A stretch of 64,000 bases of DNA from an uncultured Pelagibacteraceae bacterium. Its GTDB lineage: Bacteria > Pseudomonadota > Alphaproteobacteria > Pelagibacterales > Pelagibacteraceae. Shown in pieces: positions 8,566 through 15,953 of the stretch; positions within the stretch are counted from its first letter, which is position 1; the number at the start of each line of letters is the position of its first letter. The notes beneath the pieces are model-generated. The model made no database searches and was not told the origin of the DNA. It saw only the letters and a program-made list of their open reading frames with translations. The position numbers and the translations under genes were made by a program. The stretch covers positions 1-64,000 of the forward strand of contig CACIRJ010000004.1 of NCBI GenBank assembly GCA_902588975.1, given 5' to 3'.

Positions 8566-9901
8566 CAATATCTGCTTCATTAACAACACCATCATTATTT
8601 ATATCAAGATTTACTGTTTCCCAGCCACTATCAACACCAACGCCTGGTTTAACGTTTTCAATAGTTCTTGCTAATTCTGTTTCTGTATTAGCTATATCAG
8701 TATTAGCATTATTGATATCTGTCTCCAAGTTAGCAATATCTTTCGTAGAATTTAATATCTCACTCTCTAAAGTTTCCACTTCGGTTTGAAATATATTTTG
8801 CTCACCCTGGGTTATTGTAATTTGAGCTTCAGTTTCAGCAACACTAGCATTAATAGTATCAATTTGAATTTGAATGGTTGCAACTTCTTCCTCAGTTAAA
8901 TCTGTATTATCTAATTGATTATTTAAATCATTAACTTGATTATTTAAATCATTTAGCTGATTAGTCAAAGTTCTTACTTTTGTTTCAAGAGTAGAAATTG
9001 TAGTTAACTTAGCTTCAATAGCTTGAGTATCATCTGTAATTTGATTGTTCAAAGTTTCAATTAACTGGTTTTTTGCAATTATTTGATTGCTCAAATTAAT
9101 TATTTGATTTTGTAAATCAAAAATACCAGTTTCATACGGATTACCAAAATTAGCTTGTAAAGCTCCAACATATGCTGGAAGGTCTTGTGCCTTGGCAATA
9201 GCTACATATGTTTTTACTCTTTGGCCATGATTTACAAAGTCTTTAGAATAAACACTATCACTTACCCAGCCACTTTTAACTAATGATAAACTCTCTTTTT
9301 TAATTAATTGTTTAGAAACTTTATTGATTCCCTCAAAAAATTTATCATCAGCTTTTGAAATTCTATAAGCTAGTTTATCCTCTGCTTTTTTTATTTCTTT
9401 ATCTGGATATTTTTTCTTGATTATTTTCTTAGCTGCTTTTTGATATTTGTTTTGAGCTTTTGCAATTGATTTTGCATATTTTATAAAGGCTTTATCAAGC
9501 TTCTTATCAATTTTTTTTGTAAACTTAGTTGATTTCTTTTCAGCTTTCTCTATTTCATTTTCAGCCTTTTTTGCATCTTTCTCAGCTTTTTTAGATGCTT
9601 TCTCTGCTGCTTTTTCAGCTTCTTTAGATGCTTTCTCTGCTGCTTTCTCAGCTTCTTTAGATGCTTTCTCTGCTGCTTTCTCAGCTTCTTTAGATGCTTT
9701 CTTGGATTCTTTAGATTCTTTACTGTTTCCCTTATCTTTGCCTTTATCTTTATCCTTTTTAGCGTAAGCTACAGAATCAAATTCAGTAATATTTGTAAAC
9801 TTTGCAACCAATGTACTGTTAACCAATGAAAATGAAAAAACTGTAGCAATCACTAATTTTAAAGACTTATTTAATAGTCTTTTGTATTGTTTATTTTTCA
9901 T
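8558..9901 (-). CDS. Secreted repeat/coiled-coil protein with C-terminal EF-hand-like motif, probable ECF sigma target
   Basis: No family recognised. The 447 residues start with a basic N-terminus and a hydrophobic stretch, with possible cleavage after SVAYA (residue 47). A Lys/Asp/Glu-rich low-complexity part follows, with three near-identical 11-residue units (core EAEKAAEKASK, about 70-104) plus a degenerate one. Next come a Lys-rich helical segment and a central globular-looking part (GWVSDSVY, VNHGQRVKTYVAIA). A long Gln/Asn/Thr-rich coiled coil spans about 260-425. The C-terminus DINNDGVVNEADIDA fits a calcium-binding loop of the dockerin/EF-hand kind. The Shine-Dalgarno AAGGAG lies just before the ATG. 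It faces the ECF sigma gene and has a promoter matching the one before that gene, so sigma control is likely. Role: perhaps envelope or surface structure, unproven. Confidence 0.75.
   Translation of the reverse strand: MKNKQYKRLLNKSLKLVIATVFSFSLVNSTLVAKFTNITEFDSVAYAKKDKDKGKDKGNSKESKESKKASKEAEKAAEKASKEAEKAAEKASKEAEKAAEKASKKAEKDAKKAENEIEKAEKKSTKFTKKIDKKLDKAFIKYAKSIAKAQNKYQKAAKKIIKKKYPDKEIKKAEDKLAYRISKADDKFFEGINKVSKQLIKKESLSLVKSGWVSDSVYSKDFVNHGQRVKTYVAIAKAQDLPAYVGALQANFGNPYETGIFDLQNQIINLSNQIIAKNQLIETLNNQITDDTQAIEAKLTTISTLETKVRTLTNQLNDLNNQVNDLNNQLDNTDLTEEEVATIQIQIDTINASVAETEAQITITQGEQNIFQTEVETLESEILNSTKDIANLETDINNANTDIANTETELARTIENVKPGVGVDSGWETVNLDINNDGVVNEADIDA
9590..9700 (-). repeat. Tandem 33-bp coding repeat
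   Basis: Three 33-base units lie end to end (9590-9622, 9623-9655, 9656-9688) and are followed by the first part of a fourth. Units differ by about one base (a T/C difference in the first). They are in frame and encode an 11-residue Glu/Ala/Lys repeat of the coiled-coil protein. The near identity suggests recent duplication by slippage or unequal recombination, so copy number probably varies between strains. Confidence 0.85.
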
Positions 9902-9925
9902 GTTTTTTCTCCTTTTGGTTAACTA

Positions 9926-9950
9926 GACGTATCAAATTAACATTTATTCG
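9926..9950 (-). promoter_or_regulatory. ECF-type promoter of the coiled-coil protein gene
   Basis: Read on the minus strand, CGAAT (9950-9946) is followed by exactly 16 bases and then CGTC (9929-9926). The CGTC core is a frequent -10 element of ECF sigma factors. The start site would fall near 9919, leaving a leader of about 18 bases that contains AAGGAG before the ATG at 9901. The same arrangement occurs in mirror image toward the sigma gene. Confidence 0.6.
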
Positions 9951-9960
9951 ATCGAATAAA
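9943..9960. promoter_or_regulatory. 18-bp palindrome carrying two back-to-back -35 elements
   Basis: TTTATTCGATCGAATAAA is a perfect dyad. Each arm contains one CGAAT, and each CGAAT is the upstream element of one of the two divergent promoter matches. It could serve only as paired -35 boxes, or also bind a regulator. Confidence 0.6.
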
Positions 9961-9977
9961 TCACTTTTTTATTCGTC
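9953..9977 (+). promoter_or_regulatory. ECF-type autoregulatory promoter of the sigma gene
   Basis: CGAAT (9953-9957), exactly 16 bases, then CGTC (9974-9977). This is identical in elements and spacing to the minus-strand copy. The predicted start lies near 9984, about 30 bases before the sigma ATG at 10015. Positive autoregulation through such a promoter is common for ECF sigma / anti-sigma pairs. Confidence 0.6.
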
Positions 9978-10014
9978 TTATATTATATGAAGTCTGATGT
10001 AATATGTTAGTCGA

Positions 10015-10530
10015 ATGAATGAAAAAAATAGGAAAGAATTAATGATATTAATGCCTAAATTAAGAAGATATTGCTATTCCCTTACAAATAATAAGGATTT
10101 AGGGGATGATTTATTACATGATGCAATTGTAAAAATTCTGTCAAAATTCCATTTATTAAAAATTGAAAATTTTAACGCTTATATATACAGGCTGATATCT
10201 AATACTTGGAAAGATAATCTTAGAAAAAAGTATACAAGAAATGAAATATCAATTTCAACTGAAGGTATTGAAAAGAATCCTGCATTAACTATCAATGAAA
10301 ATGATAACCTTGATTATATATCTGCAAAAGATGATGTTTTTGAAAAAGTTATAAATTTATCTGAAAAATTAAAAGAAACCTTAATGCTAGTAACTGTGCA
10401 AAAAAAAAGTTACAAAGAAGCATCAGAAATTTTACAGGTTCCTATCGGAACAATCATGAGCAGAATACATGAGGCAAGAAGAATTTTAAATGAAGTAAAT
10501 AACGAATCCATCAAAAAGAAAAAATTATGA
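10015..10530 (+). CDS. ECF-family RNA polymerase sigma factor
   Basis: A 171-residue sigma-70 family protein with only regions 2 and 4. Region 2 spans about residues 8-65, with LRRYCYSLTNN, DDLLHDAIVKI and the core/promoter-binding AYIYRLISNTWKDNLRKK. Region 4 spans about 115-165, with the helix-turn-helix SYKEASEILQVPIGTIMSRIHEARR written here as overlapping pieces SYKEASEILQVP and GTIMSRIHEA. The length and domain content are typical of ECF factors. The gene overlaps the anti-sigma start by 4 bases (ATGA). A mirrored promoter pair lies just upstream, shared with the coiled-coil gene. Signal and subgroup cannot be determined from sequence alone. Confidence 0.9.
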   Translation: MNEKNRKELMILMPKLRRYCYSLTNNKDLGDDLLHDAIVKILSKFHLLKIENFNAYIYRLISNTWKDNLRKKYTRNEISISTEGIEKNPALTINENDNLDYISAKDDVFEKVINLSEKLKETLMLVTVQKKSYKEASEILQVPIGTIMSRIHEARRILNEVNNESIKKKKL

Positions 10531-11135
10531 ATATTGACGATATTAAATTACAATTATATGTCGATGGAGAATTAGACACTAAAGATAATATTGAGGTTGA
10601 AAAATTTATACAAGATAATCCTTCTGCAAAAAAAAAAGTTGATGAATATAGACAGATTAATAATTTATTATTTGAAAAATACAAATCTATAGAGCAGGAA
10701 AATATTCCTCAAAGAACTATAGACCTTTTGATCAAAGAAAAAAAATCTATTTTTCAAAAATTTTTTAATTATGAAATTAAATTAGTATATGCTCTGGCAA
10801 CAGCTTGTGCAGTGTTAATTGTTTTTGCAGTTTCAAACTTTAATTTCAATAATCAAAATTTAAAAAATCTAAATGCTCAAAGTAAAACATCTATTCTTAC
10901 TGAATTGAATAATATCATTGGAGAAGAAAATATATCCACTCTAACCGCTAATATTAATCAGTTAAATATAAAATATAAAACTAAGAGAGAATTTACAAAT
11001 AAAGCAAATGAAAACTGTAAAGAAATACAATTTTTTGACTTTAAATTAAAGGATATAAATGTTGATGAAGCAATATTTTGTGAAGACAAATTAATTAAGC
11101 TTAAATTTTATAAAGGAGATTTAAAGCCTATTTAA
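10527..11135 (+). CDS. Membrane-anchored anti-sigma factor
   Basis: The 202-residue protein starts with a cytoplasmic segment like anti-sigma domains: LQLYVDGELDTKDNIEVEKF, then a helical DNPSAKKKVDEYRQIN. It lacks the HxxxCxxC residues of zinc-containing anti-sigma factors. One transmembrane helix follows (LVYALATACAVLIVFAVS, about 88-105). The C-terminal domain of about 95 residues is probably periplasmic and would be the signal-sensing part; it has two cysteines that could form a disulfide. It is translationally coupled to the sigma gene. Its role as the inhibitor is inferred from position and the N-terminal pattern. Confidence 0.8.
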   Translation: MNIDDIKLQLYVDGELDTKDNIEVEKFIQDNPSAKKKVDEYRQINNLLFEKYKSIEQENIPQRTIDLLIKEKKSIFQKFFNYEIKLVYALATACAVLIVFAVSNFNFNNQNLKNLNAQSKTSILTELNNIIGEENISTLTANINQLNIKYKTKREFTNKANENCKEIQFFDFKLKDINVDEAIFCEDKLIKLKFYKGDLKPI

Positions 11136-11144
11136 AAGTAGGGA

Positions 11145-11172
11145 AAAAAGGCGCCCTTTCGAGCGCCTTTTT
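11145..11172. terminator. Bidirectional intrinsic terminator between the anti-sigma gene and recA
   Basis: AAAAAGGCGC and GCGCCTTTTT pair over an 8-base loop. The A-run on one side and T-run on the other allow it to end both the rightward sigma operon and leftward recA transcription. It lies between the two convergent stops. Confidence 0.9.
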
Positions 11173-11191
11173 AATAACTAAAAGTTATCTG

Positions 11192-12316
11192 CTAATTTTT
11201 TTTAGTAGGAATTTCTTCTTCTTTTTTTTGAGCCTCTACTTTTTCCTCGCTTAGTGGATTTCCCTCAATTTTCTTTGAGATCACACCAGCCTTTTCTCTG
11301 ATTGCCATTTCAATTTCAGCAGCGGCTTTAGGATTTTGTTCAAGGTAAAGTTTCGCATTTTCTCTACCTTGACCAATTTTTTCACCTTTATAAGCGTACC
11401 ACGCTCCAGATTTCTCAACGATATCTGCTTTGGCACCTAGGTCTATTAGTTCCCCTACTTTACTAATTCCTTTTCCATACATTAAGTCAAACTCAACAAC
11501 TTTAAATGGTGGAGCAACTTTATTTTTCACAACTTTAACTCTTGTTGTATTACCAACGATATTATCTTTATCTTTGATTGCTCCAATTCTTCTAATATCC
11601 ATTCTAACTGATGAGTAGAATTTTAAAGAATTTCCACCTGATGTTGTTTCTGGGCTTCCAAACATAACACCAATTTTCATTCTAATTTGGTTAATGAAAA
11701 TAACCATTGTATTAGTTCGTGAAATTGAGCCTGTTAATTTTCTCAATGCTTGAGACATCAATCTAGCTTGCAAACCAACATGAGTATCCCCCATATCGCC
11801 TTCAATTTCAGCTCTTGGCGTTAATGCAGCTACAGAGTCCACAACAAGAACTGACATTGAGCCAGATTTAATTAATGTATCAGTAATTTCTAAAGCTTGT
11901 TCACCTGTGTCTGGTTGAGAAATTAGCAACTCTTCAGTATTTACACCTAATTTCTTTGCATACACTGGATCTAAAGCGTGTTCTGCATCAACGAAACCAC
12001 AAATTCCGCCTGCCTTTTGAGCTTCTGCAACCACTTGTAATGCTAAAGTAGTTTTTCCTGAAGACTCTGGTCCATAAATTTCAATAATTCTTCCTTTTGG
12101 TAATCCACCAATCCCCAAAGCAAGATCTAAGCTTAAAGATCCAGTTGAGATAGACTCAACATCCATAGCTTTTTGCTCACCAAGCTTCATTACTGAGCCT
12201 TTTCCAAAGCTATCTGTAATTTGGCTGATTGCTGCGTCCAATGCTTTATTTTTCTCTTTGTTTTCCAATTCTTTATCTTTTGCGGTTTTCACCACTTTTA
12301 GGTTATTTTTAGTCAT
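11192..12316 (-). CDS. recA: Recombinase RecA
   Basis: Forms ATP-dependent filaments on single-stranded DNA for homologous recombination and for triggering cleavage of UmuD/LexA-type proteins. The 374 residues carry Walker [10 protein letters not shown] (about 82-90), LVVDSVAAL Walker B, the [11 protein letters not shown] segment leading into the L2 loop, and a charged C-terminal tail. The N-terminal extension before ALDAAISQI is slightly long. It follows tolC with a 107-bp gap that holds a dyad (AAATGT-AC-ACATTT) resembling a sequence before umuD. A shared terminator closes it downstream. Confidence 0.98.
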   Translation of the reverse strand: MTKNNLKVVKTAKDKELENKEKNKALDAAISQITDSFGKGSVMKLGEQKAMDVESISTGSLSLDLALGIGGLPKGRIIEIYGPESSGKTTLALQVVAEAQKAGGICGFVDAEHALDPVYAKKLGVNTEELLISQPDTGEQALEITDTLIKSGSMSVLVVDSVAALTPRAEIEGDMGDTHVGLQARLMSQALRKLTGSISRTNTMVIFINQIRMKIGVMFGSPETTSGGNSLKFYSSVRMDIRRIGAIKDKDNIVGNTTRVKVVKNKVAPPFKVVEFDLMYGKGISKVGELIDLGAKADIVEKSGAWYAYKGEKIGQGRENAKLYLEQNPKAAAEIEMAIREKAGVISKKIEGNPLSEEKVEAQKKEEEIPTKKN

Positions 12317-12359
12317 TTTTTGCCTCTTTTTTTGCTTTTTTTAACACTCGAATCATGAA

Positions 12360-12378
12360 TTTAAATGTACACATTTTG
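12360..12378 (-). promoter_or_regulatory. Candidate damage-response operator upstream of recA
   Basis: On the plus strand TTTAAATGTACACATTTTG contains the dyad AAATGT-N2-ACATTT. It matches 15 of 19 positions with 15447-15465 before umuD. It overlaps a GTAC-N7-GTTC sequence, one base off the alphaproteobacterial LexA box GTTC-N7-GTTC. Evidence is only positional similarity. Confidence 0.3.
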
Positions 12379-12423
12379 TTCTCATTGGCAATATATTTCT
12401 CAAAATAGGTTAAAATCGTTAAA

Positions 12424-13716
12424 TTACTTAAGTTTTAGGTATTCGCTATTCAATAAGCCAATGGCTTTTAGAACATTATATTGGGCGATAAGATTATTTC
12501 TCTCAGATTCTGCTAGAGAAATTTTTGCAGCCAATAACAAAGAGTTTGATTGAATAACATCTAGCGTTGTTCTTGAACCTCTCTCATACTCTGCAGCTAT
12601 TCCTTCGTTGGCAATTTTTGCTGCTCTAACTTGAGATCTTACAGAATTTAAAAAACTTTTAGACGCTTCAAGATTTGACCATGCACTTCCAACATTTTTT
12701 TCAGTTGTTTTTACTGCATCCTCAAATAATAAAATTTTTCTAGTTTTTAGATTTGTATTCTTGTTTATTTTTGCACGTTTACTCCCACCTGAATAAAATG
12801 GCCAGCTAATTGTCGCTTTAAGTGTATCCTTTTCTCTTTGATCATAAGTTGAACTAAAATCCTCAGCATATGATCTTTCTAAAGATAGAGATGCGGTTGG
12901 TTTTAAATCACTCTCGGCGATAGCAATATCCATTTCGGACTGATTTAATTCTATTTTAGCGATCATTATATCTGGATTATTTTCTCTTGCTAAATTAATT
13001 GCTGAACTAAGTTCACTTGGAATACTTACAATTGCTCTGTTTGTCTTTTTTAATTCATTTGTATTTAAAAGTTTTCCAATAATATTTTCGTAATTTAATT
13101 TATTAATCATTAATTCGCTTCTTGCTTGAGTTAGTTGAGCGCTTGCTCCTGCAAGAGAAGATTCAGTTTGTGATAAATCCGCAGTTTTTATTTGTCCTCT
13201 ATCTAATCTAACTTTATCATTTTCAAGTTGTTTAATAAGTAAGTTTAAATTTTGTCTATTAATCGCAACTTTTTCTCTTGATAAAATTACAGATGTAAAA
13301 GCTTCTATAGCACTGTAAAGAACATCCTGTTCTTTTTTAAATAATTTTGCTTTTGAAAGTTCTAAACCTATTAAATTCTTTTCATAGTTAAGGTCTCTTC
13401 CAAAATCCAATAAGGTTTGCTCTAATTTTATGGATGTGGTGAATGGATCAGAATCACTAATAGTTGCATCACCTCCGCTTTGATTTGTTAGTTTATTTGT
13501 TTCCTCAAGGCTCTTGGACCCACTTAAACTCAAGGAAGGCATATAATCGGCTTTAGATATATTTAGATCTTCTTCTGATGCTTTTATATTTTCTCTCTCA
13601 GCATTTAACTGTTTATTGTTATTGTAAGTTTCATTTAATGCTTCATATAATGTGACAGCAAGCGATTGAGCTGTTAACCAAAAAAAACTAAAAATTATTA
13701 TTATTATTTTTTTCAT
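12424..13716 (-). CDS. tolC: TolC-family outer-membrane efflux protein
   Basis: Outer-membrane channel of type I secretion or multidrug efflux. The 430 residues start with a clear signal peptide ending AQSLA. Then come two similar halves rich in long alpha-helices (for example TYNNNKQLNAEREN, and the second-half INLARENNPDIMIAKIELN), separated by beta-strand segments, as in the TolC duplication. The final part QYNVLKAIGLLN is typical of the family. It starts one base inside the stop of the glycerate-kinase-like gene. No membrane-fusion protein or ABC exporter gene is next to it. Confidence 0.9.
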   Translation of the reverse strand: MKKIIIIIFSFFWLTAQSLAVTLYEALNETYNNNKQLNAERENIKASEEDLNISKADYMPSLSLSGSKSLEETNKLTNQSGGDATISDSDPFTTSIKLEQTLLDFGRDLNYEKNLIGLELSKAKLFKKEQDVLYSAIEAFTSVILSREKVAINRQNLNLLIKQLENDKVRLDRGQIKTADLSQTESSLAGASAQLTQARSELMINKLNYENIIGKLLNTNELKKTNRAIVSIPSELSSAINLARENNPDIMIAKIELNQSEMDIAIAESDLKPTASLSLERSYAEDFSSTYDQREKDTLKATISWPFYSGGSKRAKINKNTNLKTRKILLFEDAVKTTEKNVGSAWSNLEASKSFLNSVRSQVRAAKIANEGIAAEYERGSRTTLDVIQSNSLLLAAKISLAESERNNLIAQYNVLKAIGLLNSEYLKLK

Positions 13717-14642
13717 TAGTTGTACTTTACAGAATTAATTTGATGATTAGAATTTAATTTAATGACTATAGATGCGTATTTTGGCGCATATTTAAACATA
13801 TTCTGTGTAATTCTCTGGTAAGTTTGCATAAAGTTTAAAACTTCCTTTTTTGTCATAATTTTTTGTTTTGTTTTTTTATTCTTATTTTTTAATTTAAGTT
13901 TTTTTTCCTGAATAACTCTCCACTTTTGTAATAAACTAAAATTTTCTGCCCTTAAAAATAATAAACAATCGAGCTTACTATAAAGTTTTTTATATCCTTT
14001 TTTTAACTGGTCATTAACGTGTTTTCTCCAGATTAATTTATTATCATCATTTTTTTCCATCGTATTAACACTTTTTTTTAATGTTTTTAATCTTTCAGGT
14101 CTTGCTCCAACACACCAACCTTCAAAAATGATTACATCTGGTCTGCTATTTACTTTGTACCAATTTTTTTTTGTAAATCTGTCATCAATTGCCTTATCGA
14201 ACTTGGGTAACATAATTGATCTAAATTTTCTAGAGTTTGCTTTTTTAATAAAGCTAGACATATAATTTATATCATGGGTTCCTGGCACACCTCTTGTTAA
14301 TAATAATGGATGAACTTTCTTTGATAACTTTATTCTATCGTTCTTTGTTTTATAAATATCGTCAATTGATATTTTGAAAACTTTTAACTTAAAATATTTT
14401 TTTAAAATTATCATTAAGATAGAGCTTATAGTAGTTTTTCCAGTTCCTTGTCCTCCTGTTAAACCAACTATATAAGGTTTCTTTATATTTGTTTTTTTTG
14501 CAATCCAAAAACTCATTGGAACAAGATAATCTTTTAACATCTTGTCTTTGTTTTTAAATTTATCTGAATATGTTTCTTGTGTTTTTATAAACTTGTAGTA
14601 ATCTTTTTTTACTTTATTTAAACAATCCTCAACTAGATTCAT
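13716..14642 (-). CDS. P-loop kinase, D-glycerate 3-kinase-like
   Basis: Soluble 308-residue P-loop protein. The Walker A is GLTGGQGTGKTT (about 61-72), followed by KISIDDIYKT and HPLLLTRGVPGTHD. This set is seen in plant-type glycerate 3-kinases (GLYK) and related YggC/Tda10 proteins. A later FEGWCVGARP segment also fits that family. If correct, it phosphorylates D-glycerate to 3-phosphoglycerate and feeds C2/C3 acids into glycolysis, but substrate assignment from motif alone is uncertain because uridine- and pantothenate-kinase-like proteins share the fold. It lies in an operon cupin - GFA - this gene - tolC, with gaps of a few bases. Confidence 0.65.
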   Translation of the reverse strand: MNLVEDCLNKVKKDYYKFIKTQETYSDKFKNKDKMLKDYLVPMSFWIAKKTNIKKPYIVGLTGGQGTGKTTISSILMIILKKYFKLKVFKISIDDIYKTKNDRIKLSKKVHPLLLTRGVPGTHDINYMSSFIKKANSRKFRSIMLPKFDKAIDDRFTKKNWYKVNSRPDVIIFEGWCVGARPERLKTLKKSVNTMEKNDDNKLIWRKHVNDQLKKGYKKLYSKLDCLLFLRAENFSLLQKWRVIQEKKLKLKNKNKKTKQKIMTKKEVLNFMQTYQRITQNMFKYAPKYASIVIKLNSNHQINSVKYN

Positions 14643-14648
14643 TTAATT

Positions 14649-15014
14649 TTATTTTTGGTCAAGTGGATGGTTTAAACCATCAAAGAAAACAACATCTTTT
14701 AAATCGTCGACTTTAACTTCATCTACACAACCTAAATTAAATCCAGTCATGGCAGGTGCACTTCTTGGGTTATGATGTGTGTAAATTCCACATTCAATAC
14801 AAAAGTAATGATTAGCAACTTTTGTATGGTACTGATAAAGCTTTAATTTATCTTCTCCCTTAGTGACTTTAAAATCTTCATTTTTTACCATTCCCATTGT
14901 TGCATTTTTTCTTTTACATATAGAACAGTTACATCTCACAATTTTTGGTAATTCATTAATTGGAACATTAATTTCTGCTTCTACACATCCACAATGACAT
15001 GTTAGTTTTGGCAT
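14649..15014 (-). CDS. GFA/CENP-V family zinc protein
   Basis: A 121-residue protein with the cysteine spacing of glutathione-dependent formaldehyde-activating (GFA) proteins: CHCGCVE at the N-terminus, CNCSICKRKNA near residue 28, and FCIECGIYTHH near 72. These bind two zinc ions in the family. Many members have no proven formaldehyde role, so this is a family call only. It begins three bases after the cupin stop and is followed after six bases by the kinase. Confidence 0.8.
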   Translation of the reverse strand: MPKLTCHCGCVEAEINVPINELPKIVRCNCSICKRKNATMGMVKNEDFKVTKGEDKLKLYQYHTKVANHYFCIECGIYTHHNPRSAPAMTGFNLGCVDEVKVDDLKDVVFFDGLNHPLDQK

Positions 15015-15017
15015 TAA

Positions 15018-15368
15018 TTATTCTCCCCATTTTCCATGAAACTCATAAACAACTGCTGGCTTATCACCAACTACCCAGCCGTCATGACCTGGGTCAATTG
15101 AATATGCATCGCCTGCTTTATATGTTAATTCTGTTCCATCATCATGTTTGGCGCAAACTGCTCCTGAAACTATTACTCCAAGATGTTTTGCTTTACAGCT
15201 ATCAGTGCCTACAGTTGGTTTAATATCTTGTGACCATTTCCATCCTGGCTGCAAAACTAATCTCATTACTCTTTGATCTCCCACTTTTACGATATCCATT
15301 TTAGCATTGTTGAAACTGGTATTGCTTTCATCTGGATTATCAAAACTTTTAACTTCAATTGAACTCAT
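15018..15368 (-). CDS. Small cupin-domain protein
   Basis: A single cupin barrel of 116 residues. The segments LQPGWKWSQDIKP, HLGVIVSGAVCAKHDDG and YSIDPGHDGWVVGD follow the two-motif layout of cupin_2 proteins. The motif histidines are only partly kept, so metal binding and catalysis are uncertain. A good Shine-Dalgarno (AAAAGGAG) precedes the ATG. It is the first gene of the leftward run cupin, GFA, kinase, tolC and faces umuD. Confidence 0.7.
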   Translation of the reverse strand: MSSIEVKSFDNPDESNTSFNNAKMDIVKVGDQRVMRLVLQPGWKWSQDIKPTVGTDSCKAKHLGVIVSGAVCAKHDDGTELTYKAGDAYSIDPGHDGWVVGDKPAVVYEFHGKWGE

Positions 15369-15446
15369 ACTCTTCTCCTTTTATAATTAAATTTAGATCA
15401 TAGACTACTAATGGTTTAAGTTATCCACAATAGCACAAAATATGGT

Positions 15447-15465
15447 TTTGGATGTTCACGTTTTG
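15447..15465. promoter_or_regulatory. Candidate operator upstream of umuD
   Basis: TTTGGATGTTCACGTTTTG matches the site before recA at 15 of 19 positions. It is followed at 15461-15482 by a tandem copy of TTTTGATTCAC. These sit about 75-110 bases before the umuD ATG. Both genes are normally induced by DNA damage, which makes a common regulator plausible but unproven. Confidence 0.3.
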
Positions 15466-15557
15466 ATTCACTTTTGATTCACTTACAGACTCAAAATACA
15501 ACCTAATTGACACTATTGTATAACTCATGTACTAATAAGAACAAAACAAGAACACTT

Positions 15558-15953
15558 ATGAAGCTAACAATACCTTATTATTTACATAAAGCAGGAGCTG
15601 GTTTTCCTTCCCCTGCAACTGACTACATAGAAGAAGATATAGATTTAAACGTACATCTAATCAAAAATGTTCCAGCAACTTTCATCATAAGAGTTCAAGG
15701 AAAATCAATGGTGGATGTTGGAATAAATGATGGTGATTTATTAGTTGTAGACAAAAGCTTAACTCCAAAAAATTTTTCAACTGTCATAGCAAATGTTCAT
15801 GATGAGCTCGTTGTTAAAACTTTAGTTAAAGAAAAAGATAAACAATTTTTAACATCAGGTTCTAAAGAATTTTCTGATCGAATTTTAATAAATGAAGAAC
15901 AAGATATTTTTATTTGGGGAGTAGTCACCTATGTCATACATTCAGTACACTAA
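15558..15953 (+). CDS. umuD: UmuD-type self-cleaving DNA polymerase V subunit
   Basis: Subunit of the translesion polymerase Pol V; after RecA-stimulated self-cleavage UmuD' joins UmuC. From this ATG the protein has 131 residues, close to the usual 139. It carries the cleavage region AGAGFPSPATDY (Ala-Gly in place of Cys-Gly), the nucleophile serine in GKSMVD and the general-base lysine in VVKTLVK. An ATG at 15507 would add 17 residues with no family match. The gene overlaps umuC by 23 bases and is the first gene of the pair. Confidence 0.92.
   Translation: MKLTIPYYLHKAGAGFPSPATDYIEEDIDLNVHLIKNVPATFIIRVQGKSMVDVGINDGDLLVVDKSLTPKNFSTVIANVHDELVVKTLVKEKDKQFLTSGSKEFSDRILINEEQDIFIWGVVTYVIHSVH

Noticed and set aside
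9590-9700. Regularly repeated sequence that might be taken for a CRISPR array
   Set aside because: Units are directly tandem with no spacers, in frame, and encode the repeat of a coiled-coil protein; no cas genes.
15421-15429. TTATCCACA, a perfect DnaA box, hinting at an origin
   Set aside because: Single copy, with no cluster of boxes and no dnaA/dnaN or AT-unwinding array nearby.
15461-15482. Tandem TTTTGATTCAC repeat as a LexA site
   Set aside because: Does not match GTTC-N7-GTTC; kept only as part of the weak umuD operator candidate.
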